Shown here piece by piece: positions 6,298-12,908 of a DNA stretch of 14,149 nucleotides (positions are counted from its first letter, which is position 1; each line of letters starts with the position of its first letter). The translations under genes were made by a program, and so were the position numbers. Where the stretch lies: positions 1 through 14,149 of the forward strand of contig JAQBPC010000668.1 of the NCBI GenBank assembly GCA_028287725.1. The letters are read 5' to 3'. Under the pieces are notes generated by a model, which saw nothing but the letters and a program-made list of their open reading frames with translations, did not search any database and was not told the origin of the DNA. The stretch comes from Chloroflexota bacterium (GTDB taxonomy: Bacteria > Chloroflexota > UBA5177 > JANWHV01).

Positions 6298-6834
6298 TCA
6301 GCTGGCGCGGTAGCCGAGCCGCGTGGCGTGAAGGTCGATACGCCCGATCTCGTAGGCCAGGTCACAACGTCGGAGCGCCTCCTCCACCGCGGTGCGGTAC
6401 CAGGGCCGCCGGAACACCAACCAAAGACCGTAAGCGCAGGAGCTGCCGGGATGGCGTTCCCAGCCGAGGATCGTACAGCTGACATAGTGGTCAATCGCCC
6501 GCCGCTCCGCCAACGGCGCGTTACGCATGCCGCGTTCCAGCCATGATCGTAGCGCTTGCCGCTGGCCACCGGCGCCGGAGAGCTCCACGGCTGGCGCTAC
6601 CAGCGCGCGCCATTCCGGGTGTTTCTCCGCTCGTGCCAGGCCGTGTACGACAGTCGAGTGGTTGAGGCCTAGGTAGCGGGCAATCTGCGCGGGGTTCAGT
6701 CCAGCCCGGTTCAAGGCCCAGAACGTGGCGTGCCGGGCGGCCGCTACGTGGGGAGAGCGGTCCCTTGCACGTACCCGTTCCTCCGGCACACCCATGCGGC
6801 GTGCCACCTCGGCGATGATCGCGTCCTCGTGCAT
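6298..6834 (-). CDS. Stand-alone DnaA domain IV-like DNA-binding protein
   Basis: A 178-residue protein whose first 70 residues match the DNA-binding domain IV of DnaA: 'IIAEVARRMGVPEERVRARDRSPHVAAARHATFWALNRAGLNPAQIARYLGLNHSTVVHGLARAE'. The 'NHSTVVHG' helix corresponds to the DnaA signature 'DHSTVxHA', keeping the His and Thr that read the DnaA box and replacing Asp by Asn. The Arg-rich loop before 'ARH' is also kept. No AAA+ ATPase domain is present. The remaining 110 residues ('WLERGMRNAPLAERRAIDHYVSC...') are not recognised. It probably binds DnaA-box-like DNA, as a replication regulator or an initiator accessory. The ATG at 6832-6834 has AGGAGG seven bases upstream. A consensus promoter lies 58 bases upstream. 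The initiator-like gene at 2155-3069 carries the matching DnaA domain I-like end. Confidence 0.75.
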   Translation of the reverse strand: MHEDAIIAEVARRMGVPEERVRARDRSPHVAAARHATFWALNRAGLNPAQIARYLGLNHSTVVHGLARAEKHPEWRALVAPAVELSGAGGQRQALRSWLERGMRNAPLAERRAIDHYVSCTILGWERHPGSSCAYGLWLVFRRPWYRTAVEEALRRCDLAYEIGRIDLHATRLGYRAS

Positions 6835-6891
6835 GGATCCCCCTCCTCACTTGACTGCGTTCGCTTCTACCTAGTACATAGTTTCTACGTT

Positions 6892-6919
6892 ATTCTAGAA
6901 CAAGATTGCTAATTGTCAA
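6892..6919 (-). promoter_or_regulatory. Strong promoter for the DnaA-IV-like gene
   Basis: On the minus strand perfect TTGACA (6919-6914) and TAGAAT (6897-6892) are 16 bases apart in an AT-rich patch. The palindrome TTCTAGAA (6893-6900) overlaps the -10 box and could be an operator. Confidence 0.7.
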
Positions 6920-6920
6920 C

Positions 6921-6958
6921 GTAAAGTAGTTTACAACTTGGGGCAGTTGTCCTAATGT
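6921..6958 (+). promoter_or_regulatory. Divergent promoter and inverted repeats before the GGDEF gene
   Basis: TTTACA (6930-6935) and TAATGT (6953-6958) are 17 bases apart on the plus strand. Two inverted repeats overlap them: GTAAA-4-TTTAC (6921-6934) and ACAACT-6-AGTTGT (6933-6950). They lie just upstream of the minus-strand -35 box, so one regulator could act on both genes. Transcription would start near 6965, leaving a leader of about 165 bases. Confidence 0.45.
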
Positions 6959-7130
6959 CGTGTCTCGGCGCCAAGGCGTGTTGGCGCGGCATCGCGCTGC
7001 CGTTCCCGCATTCGCATCGCCCGTGACGGGACTGCTTTCGGACGCGCCGAATGGGTGATACTGTCGCTTATCGCTCTGTGCCAGACTAAGGCGTGTTCAA
7101 CGCCGACGCGCCGCGGAGGAGATCTACCGG

Positions 7131-8984
7131 GTGACCGCAACGCCGACGGAGAGGGGCGTTGCGGAAGAGGTGCATCTGAAGAGCAACCAGCCAACACCCG
7201 CCGCGCACGCCGTGTACAGCCTTATGAGCCTGCCCGCCACCGCGCGGCATCGTCGTGCCGCCCAGGTCGCCGGTCTATTGCTCCTGTTGGTCACGGTAGT
7301 GGTCCTGCCCTTCGCGTTGTGGCAGGAACCGAATATTCCAGCTATCCTGCCCATCTGGACTACGCTCGCCTGCGGTTCGGACCTGCTGACTGCATACCTG
7401 CTCTTTGGCCAGTTTGCCGGCACGCGTGCCCCCTCTCAAGCGGTGTTGGCAGCCGCATACCTCTTCTCGGGCCTGATCATTATTCCGTTCGCGTTGACGT
7501 TCCCGGGAGCGTTCGGGCCCGGTGTGCTGTTGCACGCCGGATCGCAGACCGCAATCTGGCTATGGCCCTGTTGGCACATCTGCTTCCCCTTGGGTTTGGT
7601 GATCTACGTCTTGGTCGATACCCGCTACAGGGAAGTACGTCTCTCCAAAGGCGCCGCGCGCCGGCTTCTGCAGGCGCTCGTCTTGGGTGTGCTGCTGGTG
7701 GTGAGCCTCCTGGCGGCCCTCGCCATTGTCTTTGTCGGCGACCTACCCGTGTTGATCTCCAGAGGACACCCCACGTCCGTGGTCCGCCTTGACTCGCTGG
7801 GAGGATTAGTGGTCTCCACGCCAAGCCTCTTGGCATGTGCTCTCCTTATCTTCTGGATGCGAAATCGATCCATCGTACAGGTGTGGCTTGGCGTCGCGGC
7901 CCTGGCCTTTCTGCTTGATGACGTCATTAATCTCTGGGTGCCGGGCCGCTACACACTGGGCTGGTACGTCTCACGTGTTGATACCCTATTAGCGTCCATG
8001 CTCGTCTTGTGTGTGCTGCTCTACGAGGCCTCTCAGCTCTATGCGCGACTCGCAAACAACGAAGCGGATTTGCGCAACCTGGTGGAGAGTGCGCCAATCG
8101 GCATGAGCATCAGCGACGAGCATGGCACGATCGAGGTGGTCAATGCTGCGTACTGCGCCTACGTTGGCTACAGCCGGGAGGAGTTGGTCGGTCAGCCCAT
8201 CACCGCGCTCTTCCCTGTCACGCGGCCCGTTCCCATCCCGGCGCTGCACGGCATCGAGCCGCTAGTGCGAGAGGTGCACACCAAAGCTGGGACATCGCGG
8301 ACCATGCTCGAGAGTGGTCTGATGCTGGCGACAGATGGCTACCAACAACGGCGCGTCTCGTTCCTGCAGGATATTACGGAGCGGAGGCAGACTGAGCAGC
8401 ATCTCGCTCAACTTGCCCATTACGATATGCTCACCGGCTTGCCGAACCGGGCATTGTTTCGAGAGCGGCTACAGGAAGCCGTGGCAATCGCCGATCTCCA
8501 GCAACACCTATTGGCGCTGCTGTTCCTGGATCTGGACGGCTTCAAAGAGGTCAATGACACACTGGGCCATGGCCTGGGCGATGTGGTGCTGCAGGTCGTT
8601 GCCGAGCGTTTGGTACGCTGCGTGCGCGACGGCGATACCGTTGCCCGCCTCGCCGGCGACGAGTTCACGATCGTCTTGCCAAACATCGGGAGCGCAGCCA
8701 ACGCCGCGCATGTGGCTGAAAAGGTCCTCGCCGAGCTGGCACATCCATGCCAGCTCAGCAGCCATAGCGCCTCGGTGACCACCAGCATCGGGATCAGCTT
8801 GTATCCGGGTGATGGACTCGAACCCAGTGTCTTGCTCAAGCGTGCCGATACCGCCATGTATTTCGCGAAAGGGCGGGGCAAAAATGGTGTTGCGTTCTAC
8901 GCGGACACCATGCCCGGGCAGCGCATCGAAGGAAAGGCGCGCATGACGCATCGGTTGGAGGAACGGATCGGGAGCGGAACCTAG
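7131..8984 (+). CDS. MASE4-PAS-GGDEF diguanylate cyclase
   Basis: A 617-residue membrane sensor. Residues about 43-300 are a MASE4-type domain with several membrane helices ('SDLLTAYLLFGQF' 83-95, 'AAYLFSGLIIIPFALTFPG' 108-126, 'WLWPCWHICFPLGLVIYVL' 143-161 and others). Residues about 312-418 are a PAS domain ('LRNLVESAPIGMSISDEHG', ending 'FLQDITERR'). Residues about 428-590 are a GGDEF domain. The active site reads AGDEF (508-512), with the first Gly replaced by Ala, a variant seen in active enzymes. The RxxD product-inhibition site is present (Arg499-Asp502), as are 'DxLTGLPNR' (432-440) and 'LFLDLDGFKEVND'. It should convert two GTP to cyclic di-GMP in response to a signal sensed at the membrane. 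The GTG start has GGAGGAG nine bases upstream. The tail 'ARMTHRLEERI' resembles the linker that normally leads into an EAL domain, which is absent. Confidence 0.93.
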   Translation: MTATPTERGVAEEVHLKSNQPTPAAHAVYSLMSLPATARHRRAAQVAGLLLLLVTVVVLPFALWQEPNIPAILPIWTTLACGSDLLTAYLLFGQFAGTRAPSQAVLAAAYLFSGLIIIPFALTFPGAFGPGVLLHAGSQTAIWLWPCWHICFPLGLVIYVLVDTRYREVRLSKGAARRLLQALVLGVLLVVSLLAALAIVFVGDLPVLISRGHPTSVVRLDSLGGLVVSTPSLLACALLIFWMRNRSIVQVWLGVAALAFLLDDVINLWVPGRYTLGWYVSRVDTLLASMLVLCVLLYEASQLYARLANNEADLRNLVESAPIGMSISDEHGTIEVVNAAYCAYVGYSREELVGQPITALFPVTRPVPIPALHGIEPLVREVHTKAGTSRTMLESGLMLATDGYQQRRVSFLQDITERRQTEQHLAQLAHYDMLTGLPNRALFRERLQEAVAIADLQQHLLALLFLDLDGFKEVNDTLGHGLGDVVLQVVAERLVRCVRDGDTVARLAGDEFTIVLPNIGSAANAAHVAEKVLAELAHPCQLSSHSASVTTSIGISLYPGDGLEPSVLLKRADTAMYFAKGRGKNGVAFYADTMPGQRIEGKARMTHRLEERIGSGT

Positions 8985-8986
8985 CC

Positions 8987-9769
8987 TTATCGGCAGGCGG
9001 GGCCGCGGCCGAGGACGTAGGACAGGGCGCCACGCAGGTGGGTCAGGAAAAGCGGTTCGTGATACGAGGCGATGGTGTGGCCCATCGCGGTGTAGAGGGC
9101 GCGGCCGCCAAGGTCCTCATGGCACCAGGCGATCGGGTGGTCCGTTCCCATCTGCCCGCCCGTATAGGTGCGCTCGTCGACCGTGGCAAGTACATGGACC
9201 TTGCCGCGCGGGTTGCTCCGGAAATCGTACCATTCGTCGGTCCGCGTCCATTGCACGGGTAGCGGCCTCGTGGCGGGGTTATCGCGGTCGATCACGTGCA
9301 CCGTGGCGGTCTGGATGGCGGGGTGGCGGTGGAAGTAGGCGCCGACGAGACGCCCGTAGAACGCCCATTGATACTCGGTGTCGCTCGCGGAGTGAACCCC
9401 GAGCCAGCCGCCTCCGTGGCGGATAAAGCGCTCGAATGCCGCCTGCTGCGTCCCATCGAGGACATTGCCGGTGGTGAGCAGGAAGACCACAGCGCGGAAG
9501 CGGTGGAGCTCGGCGTCGCTGAAGAGGCGCGGATCCTCGGTCGCGACGACGTCGTACCCGTCGAGGCGTCCGTCCGCGCGCACCGCCTGTATCGCGGCCG
9601 GGATGCTGTCATGCCGGTACCCCGTCGTGCGGGAGAACACAAGGATGGCCGGCCGGCTCACGCGCGGCTCTGGTCGCGCGGACACCACGCGTGCCGCTGC
9701 AAGGCCGCAGAGCAGGGCGACGACGGCGATCGCGAGAGCAAACGCGGAGCGTTTCTGTAGCGGGTGCAC
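8987..9769 (-). CDS. ThuA-domain protein, exported or membrane-anchored
   Basis: A 260-residue protein with an N-terminal signal or anchor helix (residues about 9-28 'FALAIAVVALLCGLAAARVV') followed by one ThuA domain (about 41-255), the class-I glutamine amidotransferase-like fold named after trehalose utilisation. Family blocks are 'ILVFSRTTGYRHDSIPAAI', 'VVFLLTTGNVLDGTQQAAFERFIRHGGGWLGVHSASDTEYQW', 'YFHRHPAIQTATVHV', 'PLPVQWTRTDEWYDF', 'DHPIAWCHEDLGGRALYTAMGHT' and 'HLRGALSYVLG'. It probably acts outside the cell on carbohydrate-related substrates, but no activity is established for most members. The GTG start at 9767-9769 follows AAAGGAGG by 11 bases. It converges on the GGDEF gene with only two bases between their stop codons. 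Confidence 0.9.
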   Translation of the reverse strand: MHPLQKRSAFALAIAVVALLCGLAAARVVSARPEPRVSRPAILVFSRTTGYRHDSIPAAIQAVRADGRLDGYDVVATEDPRLFSDAELHRFRAVVFLLTTGNVLDGTQQAAFERFIRHGGGWLGVHSASDTEYQWAFYGRLVGAYFHRHPAIQTATVHVIDRDNPATRPLPVQWTRTDEWYDFRSNPRGKVHVLATVDERTYTGGQMGTDHPIAWCHEDLGGRALYTAMGHTIASYHEPLFLTHLRGALSYVLGRGPACR

Positions 9770-9794
9770 TGTTCCGCAAGCCTCCTTTCCGTCA

Positions 9795-9823
9795 ACGATA
9801 ATTGCCCGCGTGTTCTGTGTCCA
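9795..9823 (-). promoter_or_regulatory. Possible promoter of the ThuA gene
   Basis: TGGACA (9823-9818) and TATCGT (9800-9795) are 17 bases apart on the minus strand, about 26 bases upstream of the GTG start. The -10 box is a weak match. Confidence 0.35.
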
Positions 9824-10117
9824 GTGTTCCGTTACGAACGAAACGACATCCCATCATGCTGACGGACACAGGATGTGAACAACTCAAAACTCATCACGCG
9901 GCGTAGGATACGAAACGTTGATTCTCAGACGTCTTGTGAGACAAGCACGCGTGCCCGACAACCATGCAACGTGTCATCTCCAGAGATAAGTGGCACGGAT
10001 TCTTCACCACTCGTTGACCTGGTCGCCTGCTTCCTCATGCCTGAGAAATCCATCGCATAGAATGGGTGTGCATATCGGACCCTCCCTCTGGGGCGAGGAG
10101 AGCAAAGCGGCTTGTTC

Positions 10118-10139
10118 CAAGAGAACGGCGATTCTCTTG
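10118..10139 (-). terminator. Small hairpin after the HEAT-repeat gene
   Basis: CAAGAGAA (10118-10125) and TTCTCTTG (10132-10139) form a perfect 8-bp stem with loop CGGCGA, 19 bases beyond the stop of the leftward gene. No T-run follows, so termination is only suggested by position. Confidence 0.35.
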
Positions 10140-10158
10140 CACACCTTCCAGGCAGGCC

Positions 10159-11028
10159 TCACGGATTAGCTCCATGCTCGGCTACGACTTCGGCGATTAC
10201 GGGATCGCCAGCGAACTGCTCCAGCAGCATCATGCCTGCCGTCCCTGGCCGTCGCAGCAGGCTCATCGCACTCTCCCGCCGAACGTTGTCGGCAGGATGA
10301 CTGCAGAGACGTACGAGCATCTCTCGACCCGTCCGGCCTTGGTACCGGCCGAGCGTGAAGGCAAGCGCTTCGAGCACCGCTGGATCCTTGCTCTTAAGTA
10401 GAAATGCTAGGTCGTCAGCCCGACCAGCGCGGCGCGAACCGATCTCGTATAGCAGATGCGCCATAGCGCGCGTGCGTGCATTGTCATTGGGCAGCGTTTG
10501 CGGTTCTGCCCCGTCGAGCGTGCGAAGCTGGTGCAACAGTTCGTCATATGTCCGAGGATCTCGGGGTTCGTAGGCGTCCTGTCGCTTACGCGAGTTCGCC
10601 TCGCCACGGGCGCAATAGGAGCAACCGCACGGAACCCGGCCCTTTGCAGTCGGCGAATAGCGCCAGCCCAGCACTTGTGAGGGTCGGCGGATCCGGAGGA
10701 TCTCATCAGCTGCAATGGCGCGTTGGACGATGATCTCAAAGCCCAGTCCGTCACCTGAGTCCATCACTGCCTTGATCGCTGCGCCGACGGTCACTTCCTG
10801 ATGTGGCTGGCCAAAATGGCCAACGAGGACTACCTCATCCGCCGGTACCTGGAAATAGATCGCCGCGATGCTGCGCTGACCCTGCCGTTTCAACTCTCGC
10901 ACCCATTGGTGCGTACTGTAATAGTGGGGCAAGACTGGCATGCAGAAGATTCCACGACCGACATTGATGCCGCGGCGGAGCATACGCGATGCATTCTTCT
11001 CGGGCGTAAGATGGACCAGTGTCGCCAT
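10159..11028 (-). CDS. Unknown protein: possible ADP-ribosyltransferase-like N-terminus with CxCxxC motif and HEAT-like repeats
   Basis: A 289-residue soluble protein. Residues 1-125 begin 'LVHLTPEKNASRMLRRGI', reminiscent of the first strand and helix of DarT- or KptA-like ADP-ribosyltransferase folds ('H-x-T...I...G'). His6, Tyr36/Tyr37 and Glu78 ('HQEVTVGAA') could be an H-Y-E type triad; this is conjecture from spacing. Residues 134-139 'CGCSYC' form a possible metal-binding knuckle. Residues about 185-285 are HEAT-like helical pairs ('DDLAFLLKSKDPAVLEALAFTLGRYQG', 'EMLVRLCSHPADNVRRESAMSLLRR'). The frame is long, codon-consistent and free of stops, so it is a real gene. The ATG at 11026-11028 has only a weak AAGGCG ribosome site. 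I recognise HEAT-repeat proteins with this layout but no established function. It has no operon partner. Confidence 0.7.
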   Translation of the reverse strand: MATLVHLTPEKNASRMLRRGINVGRGIFCMPVLPHYYSTHQWVRELKRQGQRSIAAIYFQVPADEVVLVGHFGQPHQEVTVGAAIKAVMDSGDGLGFEIIVQRAIAADEILRIRRPSQVLGWRYSPTAKGRVPCGCSYCARGEANSRKRQDAYEPRDPRTYDELLHQLRTLDGAEPQTLPNDNARTRAMAHLLYEIGSRRAGRADDLAFLLKSKDPAVLEALAFTLGRYQGRTGREMLVRLCSHPADNVRRESAMSLLRRPGTAGMMLLEQFAGDPVIAEVVAEHGANP

Positions 11029-11536
11029 GTATTGTTCGCCTTGCGGTAAGTATCACCGTAGAGTTATGTGGCGGCGCCGTACTCCTGTGTTGCTCTACGC
11101 TTCGCGTCTCGCTGCTTTCGAGAAGCTAAGGTACGGCTAACGAACGAAAAGGGACAACACCAGTAGCATAGCGCCCTCCTGGTGCGCTCGGGTGCCGGAG
11201 CGAGCCAAGGCGCATTGTTGTCGTAAACAAAGGGTCTCGTCTGGGAACTGTGGTGCAGTTCCACGCGACAGCAAGGCGCGGGCAAGGTGGGGCGCCGTGC
11301 GTGTGCTGGCAAGAAGGAACCGCTTGTGAGACAATGCGGTGTCCAGAGAGGGGCGGCGAGTTCGGTCATATCGTCGGGGTGTGTTGCATCGCCCAAGCGA
11401 CAGGCAAGGACAACGATATAGATCAAAGCGGGACCCATTCGGTGCATAGGATTAGCCATGCTACCGCCGAACAGCCCCCCACCTTGAGGCGCTATCGAAT
11501 TGTGCCCAACGTGCGAAGTCTGGGCCTCCCGTCGAC
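11029..11536. other. Spacer of about 510 bases, no gene seen
   Basis: A minus-strand frame at 11064-11459 lacks any family resemblance and a plausible ribosome site. The stretch has a perfect 7-bp hairpin GGAACTG-TGGTG-CAGTTCC (11244-11262) and a 6-bp CACCAG/CTGGTG pair near 11158-11185. It may contain a decayed gene or an untranslated leader; I cannot assign it. Confidence 0.45.
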
Positions 11537-12582
11537 TTACCGACGCAGAAAATCATGCCCGTAGTCGGCGAGACGCGCTCGGCTCCCGCCCACCGGGAAA
11601 TCGTTGACGTTCGGGTGCAAGCTGTGCTCCAGGCGTGCGCCGTAGGCGATGGCGTAGGTCGCTGCTGCAGCCATACCGTCCCACTCGGCGCCGGTGAAGG
11701 GGGCACCGCGCACCGCCTCATATTCGGCGATGAATGCGCGTGCCTCCCCCGGGCTCGGAGCCATAGGCGGCTCTGGGAGTAGCCAGTTCATGGGGAATGT
11801 CGTGGCCGCCTGCGCGACGATAGTCGTCTCCTTGTCTTGTGTAATGCTGTCCCAATCGTAGACCACGCTGAGCGTCTCACCCACAAAGCGACAATTCTGC
11901 GTGCTCCAGTCGGCATGGCCGATCACGATCTCGCTTACGCCGCGCGCTATTATCTCTCGAGCCTCCGCGGAATCCACTCCGCGCCCTCCGTCGTCGTCGC
12001 GAAATCGAAGATTGGGCTGTGCGGGACGGGCCAGAGCGCGCCGGGTGGGAGCAGGGTCAACATTCTGGACTGCAACCCAGGCGTGCCTCTCAGGCTCCGC
12101 GTCCCTATGACCACCTTGGCCAGCGCTGCCGCCATCGCTCCCCGAACTGCAGGCAGGTGCGCGTCGGCGGCGTCACCCTCGCCCACCAATTCCTCGACGG
12201 TCGCGTACCCATGGCCCAGCTGTGTCGGCTCGAGCAGCGGCCGCGCGCAGGGGAAGGCGTGCGCGGCCAAATAGCGTTGCACCTGATGCACTGCGCGCAG
12301 GAAATCGGCAGACCACGCGGGTGTATGCGCTTTGACAATGACCCGCCGGCCGTCGGCGAGCAGCACTCCCGATACGCCGCCCTGGCTCGACTCATAGAAC
12401 AAATACGTGTCGATGGGCGACCCCAGATACGTAGCGCAGAAGGTGTCGACGCGGCGAGCGATTTCCGCGGGATCGGCGCTACCGTACATGGCGCGCTCCC
12501 GCTCAAGAGAAGCCGCGGGCTTCAGATCCCACGCAGCAAAGGTCGCCGCGATAACATCGCCGAGCCGAGCCCGATTGTTCAT
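11537..12582 (-). pseudogene. Aminoglycoside phosphotransferase (APH)-like kinase, frameshifted
   Basis: The gene encodes an APH/choline-kinase-fold protein split over two frames. The first part runs from the ATG at 12580-12582 to about 11970 and contains the ATP lobe ('GGVSGVLLADGRRVIVKAH', with Lys84 as the ATP-binding lysine) and the hinge-like 'ATVEELVGEGDAADAHLPAVRGAM'. The second part, about 11977 to 11537 in another frame, has the catalytic loop 'GHADWSTQNCRF' (pattern HxDxxxxN, normally HGD) and 'VYDWDSI' for metal binding. The frame changes at 'GAEWI' next to 'DSAEARE', where loss of 1 or 4 bases explains it. Restored, the protein would be about 348 residues, normal for the family. 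Its substrate is unknown and true antibiotic resistance is not implied. It is either a recent pseudogene or a sequence error. The start is uncertain because no ribosome site precedes the ATG. Confidence 0.8.
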
Positions 12583-12590
12583 GTGAACAA
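12575..12590. promoter_or_regulatory. Palindrome over the phosphotransferase start codon
   Basis: TTGTTCA (12575-12581) and TGAACAA (12584-12590) form a perfect 7-bp inverted repeat around TG. It overlaps the proposed ATG of the minus-strand gene, a position suited to an operator or to hiding the start codon in RNA structure. Confidence 0.35.
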
Positions 12591-12908
12591 CATTTCTAGA
12601 GCCAGCGAACAACTCTGAAACTTCGGGGTTTGCAAAGGAAAGCACACCCGAGCGATGCCAGAGATGAAGAATTGGCGTTTGTGACGCCCTACCTGACCTA
12701 GCTGGGCGAAGATGCCCTGAAGAAGATAGAGCCACGGCAGGAGAAATTCAATGCGCTGTGCTGGGTGGTGCGGACCGTGCTGATGTCGCTTCCTTGGTGG
12801 CAGCAGCTGTGTGCCGTGCCGGGTTCTGTCAGGTGATGGCGGCCGTAAGTCGTGACGCGCGGCGACCACGCACCATGAGATGGCCGGGCCGTACTATGTG
12901 GCAAGCCG
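12583..12908. other. Spacer holding the transposase remnant
   Basis: Outside 12651-12836 this stretch of about 325 bases has no gene. The frames on the minus strand lie antisense to the transposase fragment or run into the phosphotransferase start and have no family match. The 72 bases before the GH32 stop contain nothing recognisable. Confidence 0.5.
12651..12836 (+). mobile_element. Decayed N-terminal fragment of an IS5-family transposase
   Basis: In one plus-strand frame (12663 onward) the translation reads 'DEELAFVTPYLT', a TAG stop at 12699-12701, then 'LGEDALKKIEPRQEKFNALCWVVRT', ending at TGA 12834-12836. This is the helical N-terminal region of IS5/IS427-type transposases, whose members read like 'DEEWAFVAPYLTLM.EDA...R..FN.LRW.VRTG.PWR'. 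The internal stop, the lost start and the absence of the DDE catalytic domain mark it as a dead remnant. No terminal inverted repeats or target duplication could be identified. Confidence 0.65.

Larger units (their letters stand above)
9770..10158. other. Spacer between divergently placed units, no gene seen
   Basis: This 389-base gap holds the ThuA ribosome site and possible promoter at its left end and a small hairpin (10118-10139) at its right end. Short plus-strand frames of about 60 codons show no resemblance to known proteins. Confidence 0.5.

Noticed and set aside
11300..11335. Possible T-box-like GGAACCGC in the spacer
   Set aside because: The antiterminator consensus is incomplete and no synthetase or transport gene follows.
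11064..11459. 131-codon minus-strand frame
   Set aside because: No ribosome site, no family resemblance and unusual Cys/Pro/Arg-rich composition.
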